From positions 1-38,607 of the IMG/VR virus record IMGVR_UViG_3300017744_000040: DNA of 38,607 nucleotides, one strand, 5' to 3'. The notes under the pieces were generated by a model, which saw only the letters and a program-made list of their open reading frames with translations, was not told where the DNA came from and did no database searches. This DNA is from a virus. Positions 1 through 4,884 of the stretch are shown piece after piece (position 1 is the stretch's first letter; every line of letters starts with the position of its first letter). The position numbers and the translations under genes were made by a program.

Positions 1-63
1 ACATCAAAAAAAAATTCAGATGGTGACACCATGGGGGAGGTGAACGAACCAGGGGTATGGTAA
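1..63 (+). CDS. C-terminal end of a gene entering from the left edge (partial)
   Basis: Frame 1 is open from the first base to a TAA at 61-63 and would give the last 20 residues of a protein (hydrophilic, ending GEVNEPGVW). There is no start in the window. An internal ATG at 31 would give only 10 residues. It is the only open frame at this edge that ends just before a hairpin. No family can be assigned, and it may be chance. Confidence 0.3.
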   Translation, partial: TSKKNSDGDTMGEVNEPGVW

Positions 64-74
64 TAAAATACCCT
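52..74 (+). terminator. Hairpin over the stop codon, possible terminator or 3' stabiliser
   Basis: GGGGTAT at 52-58 pairs with ATACCCT at 68-74 (one G-T wobble), with a 9-nt loop that contains the TAA of the partial gene. No U-tract follows, so intrinsic termination is doubtful; an RNA 3'-end stabiliser is an alternative. Confidence 0.3.
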
Positions 75-192
75 AGGTGCAACGGCAAACACACATCACC
101 TACAAGATCAGCACAGCAAACTGACCACCCCCCAGTGTTTCTGAGATTGAAAAATTTTGCACAGCACTATTGTAACACAGCACATAACCGGT

Positions 193-200
193 CTTAAATA
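193..200 (+). promoter_or_regulatory. T4-type late promoter (CTTAAATA), leaderless
   Basis: CTTAAATA matches the T4 late consensus TATAAATA at 6 of 8 positions and ends 6 nt before the ATG at 207. A T4-like start about 6 nt after the element would put +1 at the AUG. A weak TTGTAA lies 18 nt upstream of the TTAAAT hexamer. Confidence 0.6.
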
Positions 201-206
201 CTGCAT

Positions 207-401
207 ATGCAAACTGATCATCCAGCCAGGGGACTACACACAGCCATTGTGAAGGGCACACTGTGGCACATCACCTGCGACAACATCAAGTGTGCTAGAA
301 CATGGTACATGGATGAACCAGAAGCCACAATCAGCACCACTCGTTATCAATGCCCCTATTGTGGACATCCTGCTCACTGCATGATCATCACTAGCAAATA
401 G
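207..401 (+). CDS. Small zinc-ribbon protein (64 aa)
   Basis: A 64-residue protein with a CDNIKC knuckle (C-x4-C) near residue 24 and a CPYC knuckle near residue 49, the layout of a four-cysteine zinc ribbon. Aromatic and threonine-rich residues lie between. No other domain is visible. The start is fixed by a late-type promoter ending 6 nt before the ATG; no Shine-Dalgarno could fit. It belongs to a run of small plus-strand genes, each with its own promoter. Zinc binding is inferred from cysteine spacing. Possible roles are transcription or translation modulation, but nothing in the sequence decides. Confidence 0.75.
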   Translation: MQTDHPARGLHTAIVKGTLWHITCDNIKCARTWYMDEPEATISTTRYQCPYCGHPAHCMIITSK

Positions 402-429
402 CACAAAATCTGCCATCTACAACACCAGT

Positions 430-437
430 CTTAAATA
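430..437 (+). promoter_or_regulatory. T4-type late promoter (CTTAAATA), leaderless
   Basis: Identical octamer to 193-200, with the same 6-nt gap to the ATG at 444. No -35 hexamer is visible (408-413 does not resemble TTGACA), as expected for a T4-like late promoter. Confidence 0.65.
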
Positions 438-443
438 CTTGAT

Positions 444-662
444 ATGCTTTTGAGACTACTCCAGCGGTTCTGTGGCTTCCTTGCCTGTGTCATGTGCATA
501 TTCATACTTGGTCCCATTGCCATGATCATTGAGTGCATACGCATTGTGCGTAGTTGGGTCATGATGATGCCCCATGACTACACCAACTTTCAAGCAGTAT
601 ATCCCATGTTCATCACATTTGCAGTGCTGATCTTCATCGTGGTGGCTGTTTCTCAGATCTAA
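444..662 (+). CDS. Small two-helix membrane protein (72 aa)
   Basis: 72 residues with two hydrophobic helices (about residues 8-30 and 53-71), joined by a short hydrophilic stretch with MMMPHDY. An arginine near the N-terminus and the IRIVRS segment between the helices suggest a hairpin topology with both ends on the same side. Size and topology would fit a holin or a membrane-modifying phage protein, but no holin family is recognised. The start is fixed by the CTTAAATA element 6 nt upstream. The gene ends in the octamer CAGATCTA, shared with two neighbours. Confidence 0.7.
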   Translation: MLLRLLQRFCGFLACVMCIFILGPIAMIIECIRIVRSWVMMMPHDYTNFQAVYPMFITFAVLIFIVVAVSQI

Positions 663-691
663 AAAATTTGCACAGCAAAAAAACACACTGT

Positions 692-699
692 TATAAATA
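692..699 (+). promoter_or_regulatory. Perfect T4 late promoter TATAAATA, leaderless
   Basis: Exact TATAAATA, ending 5 nt before the ATG at 705. TTGCAC lies 18 nt upstream of TATAAA, so host sigma70 use is also conceivable. Confidence 0.75.
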
Positions 700-704
700 C
701 CGAC

Positions 705-878
705 ATGCACCCATACACAGACCTAGAAATGAAGTGGCTTGAACCTCGAACACACCTTAGAAAATCCAACACCAACAGATCAAGAACAGTGCCTGCTCCA
801 CGGCCCACTGTCAATGCCCCAATCTCACACACAGTGACCATCGACGGTCGAGAGTTTGTGGTGCCCATGCAGATCTAG
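705..878 (+). CDS. Small basic protein (57 aa), unknown
   Basis: An open frame of 57 residues beginning MHPYTDLEMKW and ending PMQI. The middle is rich in Arg, Thr, Pro and Asn (a basic, probably flexible stretch), and the C-terminus has a short VTIDGREFVVP segment that could form a beta hairpin. No family is recognised. Support comes from the exact TATAAATA 5 nt before its ATG and codon use like its neighbours. It terminates in the CAGATCTA octamer at 870-877. Confidence 0.6.
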   Translation: MHPYTDLEMKWLEPRTHLRKSNTNRSRTVPAPRPTVNAPISHTVTIDGREFVVPMQI

Positions 879-887
879 GCTCAACTG

Positions 888-895
888 CATACATA
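888..895 (+). promoter_or_regulatory. Weak late-promoter-like element (CATACATA)
   Basis: The octamer CATACATA, followed by C and ending 5 nt before the ATG at 901, sits exactly where its neighbours have TATAAATA-type elements. It is a poorer match, so position is the main support. Confidence 0.35.
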
Positions 896-900
896 CTTGT

Positions 901-1008
901 ATGTGGAAATTCATTGAACGACTCCTACTGGTCTCAGCAGTGATCCTGTTGACTCTGGTGGCTGTGCAGTTGATCTACAACATCTCAGTGTACGGTTGGA
1001 TGTACTAG
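901..1008 (+). CDS. Single-span membrane micro-protein (35 aa)
   Basis: A 35-residue frame starting MWKFIERLLL, with one continuous hydrophobic helix (about residues 7-27) followed by a short aromatic tail with YGWMY. It is the same kind of micro-protein as those at 2899-3201. The start matches the conserved distance from a late-like element. No function can be read. Membrane insertion is a safe inference from hydrophobicity alone. Confidence 0.55.
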   Translation: MWKFIERLLLVSAVILLTLVAVQLIYNISVYGWMY

Positions 1009-1025
1009 ACAGCCAATTACCACTG

Positions 1026-1053
1026 TTGACACACAGCACACAGGCAGTATAAT
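1026..1053 (+). promoter_or_regulatory. Consensus sigma70 promoter TTGACA-N16-TATAAT, leaderless
   Basis: Perfect TTGACA (1026-1031) and TATAAT (1048-1053), with a 16-nt spacer. The ATG at 1060 is 6 nt after the -10, where +1 is expected. Confidence 0.75.
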
Positions 1054-1059
1054 AACTGC

Positions 1060-1404
1060 ATGACACCCCGACGACAGACCCGACCACTGCTGTTGACTGT
1101 GGAACATGAGCCCAGCAAACCTGTAAATAACTTCATGCGGAGTTTTATTGTTGCTCTATGCCTGTTCCTGGTGGTCACTCTCATGATCAATATCCGTGTG
1201 CAGGTAATTGAGTATCAAGACGATGAGGGACATCGAGTCACCAGATGGGTGTATCCACCACCCGAACCCTTTGTACTGCCCCAAGCAAAACCCACAATGC
1301 CAGTTGATCCCGGCATCAGTGTGCAGGCTCAAGAACCCCAAGAACGCAAACGCTACATGACAGTGTGGCGTGTGCTGAGATTTCTTTTTCAGATCTACAA
1401 TTGA
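1060..1404 (+). CDS. Single-pass membrane protein with Pro-rich tail (114 aa)
   Basis: 114 residues. A basic N-terminus (TPRRQTRP) is followed by a hydrophobic helix at about residues 27-46 and then a mostly hydrophilic, proline-rich region with PPPEPF. A second short hydrophobic patch lies near the C-terminus (VLRFLFQIYN). The topology suggests a membrane anchor with an extended exposed segment. No family is recognised. The start is placed by a consensus sigma70 promoter whose -10 ends 6 nt before the ATG. The gene ends within the next promoter region. Confidence 0.7.
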   Translation: MTPRRQTRPLLLTVEHEPSKPVNNFMRSFIVALCLFLVVTLMINIRVQVIEYQDDEGHRVTRWVYPPPEPFVLPQAKPTMPVDPGISVQAQEPQERKRYMTVWRVLRFLFQIYN

Positions 1405-1412
1405 TTTAAATA
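1405..1412 (+). promoter_or_regulatory. Late promoter (TTTAAATA), leaderless
   Basis: TTTAAATA begins next to the TGA of the upstream gene (1402-1404) and ends 4 nt before the ATG at 1417, or 7 nt before a second ATG at 1420. Confidence 0.55.
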
Positions 1413-1416
1413 TCAC

Positions 1417-2019
1417 ATGATGTGGCAACACTTTGACAGCCTTGATGACTACTGTGCAACTGATTCCTATCGGCAGTGGCTGGCCACGTGGCACGAGCCC
1501 TCATGGCCCGTGGACACATGGATTGATTCAGAACAACAGCAGTGGCAATGGACTCCCCGACAGCATGGTCTCACAAGATGGAGCACCAGACTGGCTCATC
1601 ATCTGTTGGCAAGCATTGCAGTGCAAGATCATGCCACTGTGGACATAGGTTGCGGAGAGAACCTGTTTGCCTCGGCCTACAGCACTGTCACTGGTGTGGA
1701 TCCCAGATTCACAGCAGATGCCCAGTTAACTGACTCATGGTGGCAACACAATCAGGGTGTGTGGCCCAGAGCCTATGCACTGAACAGTCTGCACTTTGTT
1801 ACTGAACCCCAACATCTTGAAGGTCAACTGCAACGTGTGATCAGCACATTGGCTAGTCAAGGTCGTGCCTTGGTCACTGTCAACAGAAACATGATACCCC
1901 AAGCAGATCAGTTGTGGCAGTTGGTGCCCCAATGGTCGGGCATTGAGAGAGCAGTATGGATTGACACACCCAGCAACGCACCCGTGGATGGCAACTGTTG
2001 GTTCTGGTTGAAACGCTAA
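1417..2019 (+). CDS. Class I SAM-dependent methyltransferase
   Basis: 200 residues, short for a stand-alone class I methyltransferase but with a clear motif I, VDIGCGENLF, at about residues 75-84. The acidic post-I position lies in TGVDPRF. A long N-terminal segment very rich in Trp, Gln and His precedes the fold. The substrate cannot be read; small-molecule, protein and nucleic-acid methylation are all possible. Either ATG at 1417 or 1420 works, and both sit at +1 of the upstream late promoter. Its base composition is about half GC, clearly richer than the replication genes to the right. The stop overlaps the converging gene by 4 bp. Confidence 0.8.
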   Translation: MMWQHFDSLDDYCATDSYRQWLATWHEPSWPVDTWIDSEQQQWQWTPRQHGLTRWSTRLAHHLLASIAVQDHATVDIGCGENLFASAYSTVTGVDPRFTADAQLTDSWWQHNQGVWPRAYALNSLHFVTEPQHLEGQLQRVISTLASQGRALVTVNRNMIPQADQLWQLVPQWSGIERAVWIDTPSNAPVDGNCWFWLKR

Positions 2020-2645
2020 ACGAAATATTTTTTACGCTTGTCTGACATTAGGAACAGATTCAATGAGATTCTGTTGGTGTGTTCATCACTTTGGAACTTG
2101 TGCCATGTGACGCCTTTTTGGCCGCAGAATATGAATGAGTTGTTGGGTCGCCATTCTGCTTCTGCCACGAATGCGGACTCGTCCCTCTTGGTGTACATCT
2201 TTGTGCCAACGTTGACTTCTGGTGCCACATAGGTCACCGAAGACCAGATCTTGTCCATGGCCTCTTCGTGTATGTTGAATGTGTCCGCGGGCATGGGTGG
2301 CACAACGGCAATATGGGCATACACAGTGAGAGAATTGTACCATCTAGGATTGCTGTACACACCAGTGAGTCTTTTGGCATTGTGCAGTATGGCAGTTGCA
2401 ACATCTTGCAGTTCATCATATAGGTCAATGCCATGCTGTGAGAACTGCTCCGGAAATATGTACATCCTATCGCTTTTGACATCTCCCATGTGGGATTGCA
2501 CATCTGTGTGCAGGAATTGTTTACACTGCTGTTGTAGTCTTGCAAACATTGCCGTTGGCAAAGAATCCTGTACAATCTGATGTTGCCATGGATCTTTTTG
2601 AACTGTTGTGTTCAATACTTTGTCAACAAAATATTGGTCTGCCAT
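2016..2645 (-). CDS. 2OG-Fe(II) oxygenase-like protein (209 aa)
   Basis: 209 residues with the C-terminal order of a double-stranded beta-helix dioxygenase: a metal motif written HEE (HxE rather than the usual HxD) near residue 126, then TYVAPEVNVGTKMY, then NNSFIFCGQKG and a distal His/Arg pair in WHKFQSDEHTNRISL. This is how phage prolyl-hydroxylase-like 2OG oxygenases look. Oxygenase function is inferred. The HxE metal motif is unusual but occurs in the superfamily. The likely role is hydroxylation of a protein, nucleoside or small molecule. The start is set by a late promoter 5 nt upstream. It converges on the methyltransferase. Confidence 0.65.
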   Translation of the reverse strand: MADQYFVDKVLNTTVQKDPWQHQIVQDSLPTAMFARLQQQCKQFLHTDVQSHMGDVKSDRMYIFPEQFSQHGIDLYDELQDVATAILHNAKRLTGVYSNPRWYNSLTVYAHIAVVPPMPADTFNIHEEAMDKIWSSVTYVAPEVNVGTKMYTKRDESAFVAEAEWRPNNSFIFCGQKGVTWHKFQSDEHTNRISLNLFLMSDKRKKYFV

Positions 2646-2650
2646 ACAGA

Positions 2651-2658
2651 TATTTAAC
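2651..2658 (-). promoter_or_regulatory. Late promoter (GTTAAATA), leaderless
   Basis: On the minus strand, GTTAAATA ends 5 nt before the ATG at 2645-2643. No space for a Shine-Dalgarno. Confidence 0.65.
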
Positions 2659-2667
2659 GTGATTATT

Positions 2668-2874
2668 CTATTGCAATTTGAAGTTCATGTCAACACAACC
2701 AACCTTGATCATGTCAAACTGTGGAAAGTTTTTGATGCTGTCATGTAGATTGTAGGCCAACTCTTGTGCATGTTGATCACACACTGCCAGTGTTGGATAT
2801 GCGGCTAGGTCTTCTGTTATGAACGGGAAACAATTTCCGCTCATGGTACAGACAACAGCGAGTATTTTGAACAT
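2668..2874 (-). CDS. Small Cys-containing protein (68 aa), MFKIL family
   Basis: 68 residues starting MFKILAVVCTM. The hydrophobic start may be a signal or anchor segment. A conserved-looking pattern follows: Pro, then CDQHAQEL, then a C-terminal VGC. The protein at 6759-7073 starts MFKILILAYM and has CKQEL and AGC in the same order, so the two look like distant paralogues. A TTG two codons upstream is a possible longer start, but the ATG at 2874 fits the promoter better (7 nt after TATAAGTA). Exported and disulfide-linked is a reasonable guess, not shown. Confidence 0.55.
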   Translation of the reverse strand: MFKILAVVCTMSGNCFPFITEDLAAYPTLAVCDQHAQELAYNLHDSIKNFPQFDMIKVGCVDMNFKLQ

Positions 2875-2881
2875 ATACAAC

Positions 2882-2893
2882 TACTTATAAGTA
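2882..2893. promoter_or_regulatory. Palindromic bidirectional late promoter
   Basis: TACTTATAAGTA is a perfect 12-bp palindrome. Read on either strand it supplies TATAAGTA (one mismatch to TATAAATA). The plus copy (2886-2893) ends 5 nt before the ATG at 2899; the minus copy (2889-2882) ends 7 nt before the ATG at 2874. One site could therefore serve two divergent leaderless genes. Confidence 0.6.
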
Positions 2894-2898
2894 CTAGC

Positions 2899-2988
2899 AT
2901 GAGAGATCACTTCAAACAGTGGGGATTAACCTATGCAATACTCACAACTCTAACCATAGTTTTTCTATGGGGATGGGGCATAATTTAA
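2899..2988 (+). CDS. Membrane micro-protein (29 aa)
   Basis: A 29-residue frame starting MRDHFKQWG, followed by one hydrophobic helix (LTYAILTTLTIVFLWGWGI). It is the first of three tiny plus-strand genes behind the palindromic promoter. Its stop TAA shares a base with the next ATG (TAATG), typical of translational coupling and the best sign that it is real. Function unknown. Confidence 0.5.
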   Translation: MRDHFKQWGLTYAILTTLTIVFLWGWGII

Positions 2989-3077
2989 TGCAACATCTGG
3001 AACTTTGGATACTGTTGGGCCTGCTTTGCTTGTTGGCTATAGACGGTCTACTGTTGAAATTCTTTCCTATAATGTAA
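2988..3077 (+). CDS. Membrane micro-protein (29 aa)
   Basis: 29 residues starting MQHLELWILLGLL. A single Leu-rich transmembrane segment is broken by an Asp (AIDG) near its end, and the tail is KFFPIM. It is coupled to the previous gene by TAATG and followed 1 nt later by the next ATG. A charged residue inside so short a helix suggests helix-helix association, but this is speculation. Confidence 0.5.
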   Translation: MQHLELWILLGLLCLLAIDGLLLKFFPIM

Positions 3078-3078
3078 T

Positions 3079-3201
3079 ATGCAGAATTGGATACTAGGCG
3101 CAATACTTTTAATATACCTCAGTCAATTTCTACACAGAAGTTGGATCTTTTGGTTGGCAGTTATCGCTTTTGCCTGCTATGCCGGTCTAAATATTTGGTA
3201 G
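3079..3201 (+). CDS. Membrane micro-protein (40 aa)
   Basis: 40 residues starting MQNWILGAILL, with two short hydrophobic segments separated by LHRSW, and ending LNIW. It is the last of the three-gene micro-operon. The 3' end overlaps the converging gene by about 41 bp. No family is recognised. The size and hairpin-like layout resemble small phage membrane proteins in general. Confidence 0.5.
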   Translation: MQNWILGAILLIYLSQFLHRSWIFWLAVIAFACYAGLNIW

Positions 3202-3346
3202 GCACATACTGAATCACTACTGCAAAAAATTGAGCAACTAGGGCCACAATCAAACATCTTGTAATAGCATCAGCACTCCAAGCCACACTCCAACCCAAGG
3301 CAAATGTTGTGGCCACAATGGCTATCCATATTGCAATCTTATGCAT
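3161..3346 (-). CDS. Two-helix membrane protein (61 aa)
   Basis: With the ATG at 3346, which overlaps the stop of the upstream gene by a few bases, the product starts MHKIAIWIAIVATTF. It has two transmembrane helices (about residues 4-20 and 30-47) and a basic tail (LDRHSRQKR). A longer form from an ATG at 3367 is possible, but it would overlap the upstream gene further. The two leftward genes here form a coupled pair. Function unknown. Confidence 0.55.
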   Translation of the reverse strand: MHKIAIWIAIVATTFALGWSVAWSADAITRCLIVALVAQFFAVVIQYVPTKYLDRHSRQKR

Positions 3347-3584
3347 CAGGATCCCAATCTGAATCATCCAGCCAACGTTGATTGATCTTGTCCATCAACC
3401 ATATCACAACAGGTATCATGAGAACAAAAGTTATTTCACCTGCTCGTTGGGTGCCATGACCGTTGTTCATCAAGTACCAACTGACCAATGTTGGTGGACA
3501 CACTCCCACAGCAAACATGATTGGTAAACGATAAGGCCAAGCAGGTCTGTAATGATGAATGTAATACCAAATTAATTTTAACAT
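3339..3584 (-). CDS. Membrane protein (81 aa)
   Basis: From the ATG at 3584 the product starts MLKLIWYYIHHYRPAW. It carries two hydrophobic stretches (around PIMFAVGVCPPTLVSWYLM and ITFVLMIPVVIWLM) and an acidic end (DDSDWDPDA). The frame stays open upstream to 3716, but that part runs antisense through the structured RNA and its promoter, so the shorter start is preferred. No good promoter or Shine-Dalgarno is evident at 3584, so the start is uncertain. Function unknown. Confidence 0.5.
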   Translation of the reverse strand: MLKLIWYYIHHYRPAWPYRLPIMFAVGVCPPTLVSWYLMNNGHGTQRAGEITFVLMIPVVIWLMDKINQRWLDDSDWDPDA

Positions 3585-3599
3585 ACACTTTGTAGTTAG

Positions 3600-3628
3600 T
3601 TGACTTATTCTATATCTGCCCATATAAT
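3600..3628 (+). promoter_or_regulatory. Sigma70 promoter TTGACT-N17-TATAAT
   Basis: TTGACT (3600-3605) and a perfect TATAAT (3623-3628), with a 17-nt spacer. The predicted start near 3635 leads straight into the structured RNA before clpP. Confidence 0.7.
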
Positions 3629-3634
3629 TACAAG

Positions 3635-3786
3635 CACTGAGGTGGTGGAATAATACACAATGCGGTTTCGACCGCATGTCGCGAGAGTGGCTTACAAGCG
3701 TTGGTCTTCGGATCATAATCTTGTCCTCAGCACCTGAAGTGGCTGTAGACCCACCCGGATTCCTCTACAGGGGGTCCGGGTTAAAA
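3635..3786 (+). ncRNA. Structured leader RNA with H-type pseudoknot upstream of clpP
   Basis: About 150 nt without a convincing plus-strand gene. CTGAGG (3637-3642) pairs with CCTCAG (3725-3730), enclosing two UUCG-tetraloop hairpins: ATGCGGT/ACCGCAT (3660-3677, 7 bp) and TGGTC/GATCA (3691-3704 region). Next comes a CAGCAC/GTGGCTG stem (3728-3745 region). Then TGTAGA pairs with TCTACA, while ACCCGGA from its loop pairs with TCCGGGT just downstream, giving an H-type pseudoknot at about 3744-3781. The same bases can also make one 10-bp hairpin, so two states are possible. It starts at a good promoter and ends before the clpP promoter, so it could be a free sRNA or a cis-regulatory leader. It matches no RNA family I know. 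Confidence 0.55.
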
Positions 3787-3790
3787 ACAG

Positions 3791-3819
3791 TTGACACAAT
3801 TTGATATTAAAAGTATAAT
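3791..3819 (+). promoter_or_regulatory. Perfect sigma70 promoter TTGACA-N17-TATAAT, leaderless clpP
   Basis: TTGACA (3791-3796), 17-nt spacer, TATAAT (3814-3819): full consensus. The clpP ATG at 3827 lies 7 nt after the -10, at the expected +1. Confidence 0.8.
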
Positions 3820-3826
3820 AAGTGAT

Positions 3827-4426
3827 ATGCCATTAACACCAGTTGTAATAGAACAGTCAAGCAAAGGCGAAAGAAGTTATGACATTTTTAGTAGACTTCT
3901 CAAAGACAGAATCATTGTGATGGATTCAACAGTTGAAGATCACATGGCGTCAGTGTTGTGTGCTCAATTGTTGTTTGCAGAATCACAAGATCCCAAAAAA
4001 GAAATTACAATGTACATCAACAGCAGAGGTGGACTTGTTACAGCAGGCATGGCCATATATGACACCATGCAGTACATCAAGTGTGACATCAGAACCATTG
4101 TGATGGGACAAGCATGTTCAATGGCAAGTCTGTTAGCATCAGCAGGCACTCCAGGCAAACGAATGATGTTGCCACATGCTAGACACATGATACACCAACC
4201 ATTAGGAGGTGCATCAGGCCAAGCCACAGATGTACAAATACAGGCCAATGAACTGTTGCGTTGGAAAAAAGAACTTACAGAAATTTATGTTAAAACCACA
4301 GGCAAGCCTTTTGAACAACTGACAGAAGACATGGAAAGAGACAAGTTCATGACGTCACAGGAATCAGTAGCATATGGACTAGCAGACGAAGTGATAACCA
4401 ACAGAGATAAAGATGGCAAAGAATAA
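3827..4426 (+). CDS. clpP: ClpP serine protease
   Basis: 199 residues, the normal ClpP length. The subunit forms a barrel-shaped peptidase that degrades unfolded proteins fed by a Clp/Hsp100 ATPase. The triad is present: Ser98 in GQACSMA, His123 in MIHQPLGG and Asp172 in MERDKFM. The N-terminal region ([23 protein letters not shown]) matches bacterial ClpP from its first residues. The frame could start at a TTG at 3791, but that TTG is the -35 box of a perfect promoter and the ATG at 3827 gives the canonical N-terminus. No ATPase partner is in the window, so it probably uses host ClpX/ClpA or processes phage proteins. It overlaps the bL33-like gene by 14 bp. Confidence 0.95.
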   Translation: MPLTPVVIEQSSKGERSYDIFSRLLKDRIIVMDSTVEDHMASVLCAQLLFAESQDPKKEITMYINSRGGLVTAGMAIYDTMQYIKCDIRTIVMGQACSMASLLASAGTPGKRMMLPHARHMIHQPLGGASGQATDVQIQANELLRWKKELTEIYVKTTGKPFEQLTEDMERDKFMTSQESVAYGLADEVITNRDKDGKE

Positions 4427-4628
4427 AACCAAAACTAAAAAGCCCTACCTCAAAGTAATGATGGTTCCTGAAGATTCAAAAATGAAGAACCATGGTTATT
4501 TCTACTATGCAAAGAAACCCACTAAAGGCGAAAAGAAAAACGACAAACTAAAACAAAGGAAATACGATCCTATTACACAAAAACACATTTGGTGGGTAGA
4601 GAAAAAATTACCACCACATTCAAAATAA
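4413..4628 (+). CDS. rpmG: bL33-like ribosomal protein
   Basis: 71 residues, very basic. After about 27 extra N-terminal residues comes a bL33-like core: GYFYYAKK, Lys-rich loop, then [18 protein letters not shown]. This lines up with the GYFYTTTKN...KKYDPVVRKHVxYKExKL pattern of bacterial L33. L33 sits in the large subunit near the E site. The usual length is 50-55, so the N-terminal extension is unusual. It may be incorporated into host ribosomes during infection; other ribosomal proteins are known from marine phages. The start overlaps clpP, suggesting co-translation. Confidence is limited by shortness and divergence. Confidence 0.7.
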   Translation: MAKNKTKTKKPYLKVMMVPEDSKMKNHGYFYYAKKPTKGEKKNDKLKQRKYDPITQKHIWWVEKKLPPHSK

Positions 4629-4631
4629 ATA
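4624..4631 (+). promoter_or_regulatory. Late promoter (AATAAATA), leaderless
   Basis: AATAAATA overlaps the stop codon of the bL33 gene and ends 5 nt before the ATG at 4637. Confidence 0.7.
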
Positions 4632-4636
4632 GAAGT

Positions 4637-4840
4637 ATGAAAGAAAAAATAATAGAAGCATTAATTAAACACGCAGAAGGCCACATATCAAAGCACAAGG
4701 CCAATGTTGAAATTCTAATGAACAACAACGTTGGAGTTGCAGAACATCCTGATACATTGGAAACAATTGAAAAAGAATTGGCAATAATTGCAGAGTATGA
4801 TGACCAAATTGAAGTGCTTAAAAAATATTTCGCATCGTAA
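4637..4840 (+). CDS. Conserved small phage protein (67 aa)
   Basis: 67 residues starting MKEKIIEALIKHAEGHI, predicted almost wholly helical with an acidic second half (DTLETIEKELAIIAEYDDQ). Its look recalls a small hypothetical protein I associate with T4-like marine phages; that is memory, not a search. The frame is open upstream to 4589, but the AATAAATA element 5 nt before 4637 and the overlap with the bL33 gene favour the shorter start. Function unknown; a helical hairpin that oligomerises is plausible. Confidence 0.7.
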   Translation: MKEKIIEALIKHAEGHISKHKANVEILMNNNVGVAEHPDTLETIEKELAIIAEYDDQIEVLKKYFAS

Positions 4841-4849
4841 CCAAATAGA

Positions 4850-4878
4850 TAGACATTGTTGACGAGACCAAATATAAT
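4850..4878 (+). promoter_or_regulatory. Sigma70 promoter TAGACA-N17-TATAAT, leaderless
   Basis: TAGACA (4850-4855, one mismatch), 17-nt spacer, perfect TATAAT (4873-4878). The ATG at 4885 is 6 nt after the -10. Confidence 0.7.
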
Positions 4879-4884
4879 ACTGTT

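Noticed and set aside
234-710. Minus-strand frames opposite the zinc-ribbon and two-helix protein genes
   Set aside because: Shadow frames without promoter or start signal, with atypical His/Cys content.
3585-3716. N-terminal extension of the minus-strand gene to 3716
   Set aside because: It would run antisense through a promoter and structured RNA; composition is unlike the rest of the protein.
3660-3786. A tRNA or tmRNA in the structured region before clpP
   Set aside because: There is a tRNA-Arg-like AGCGTTGGTCTTCGGA string, but the anticodon stem does not pair, no acceptor stem or TTCRANNC T-loop with 7 nt exists, and no resume frame or tmRNA ends are found.
3744-3790. A known pseudoknot riboswitch (preQ1 or SAM-II) before clpP
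   Set aside because: Topology is similar (H-type), but the conserved bases of those classes are missing and clpP is not a usual target.
3791-3826. clpP start at the TTG at 3791
   Set aside because: The TTG is the -35 box of a perfect promoter; the ATG at 3827 gives the canonical ClpP N-terminus.
4589-4636. Longer start for the 67-aa protein
   Set aside because: It would overlap the bL33 gene and contain the late promoter; the ATG at 4637 fits the promoter spacing.
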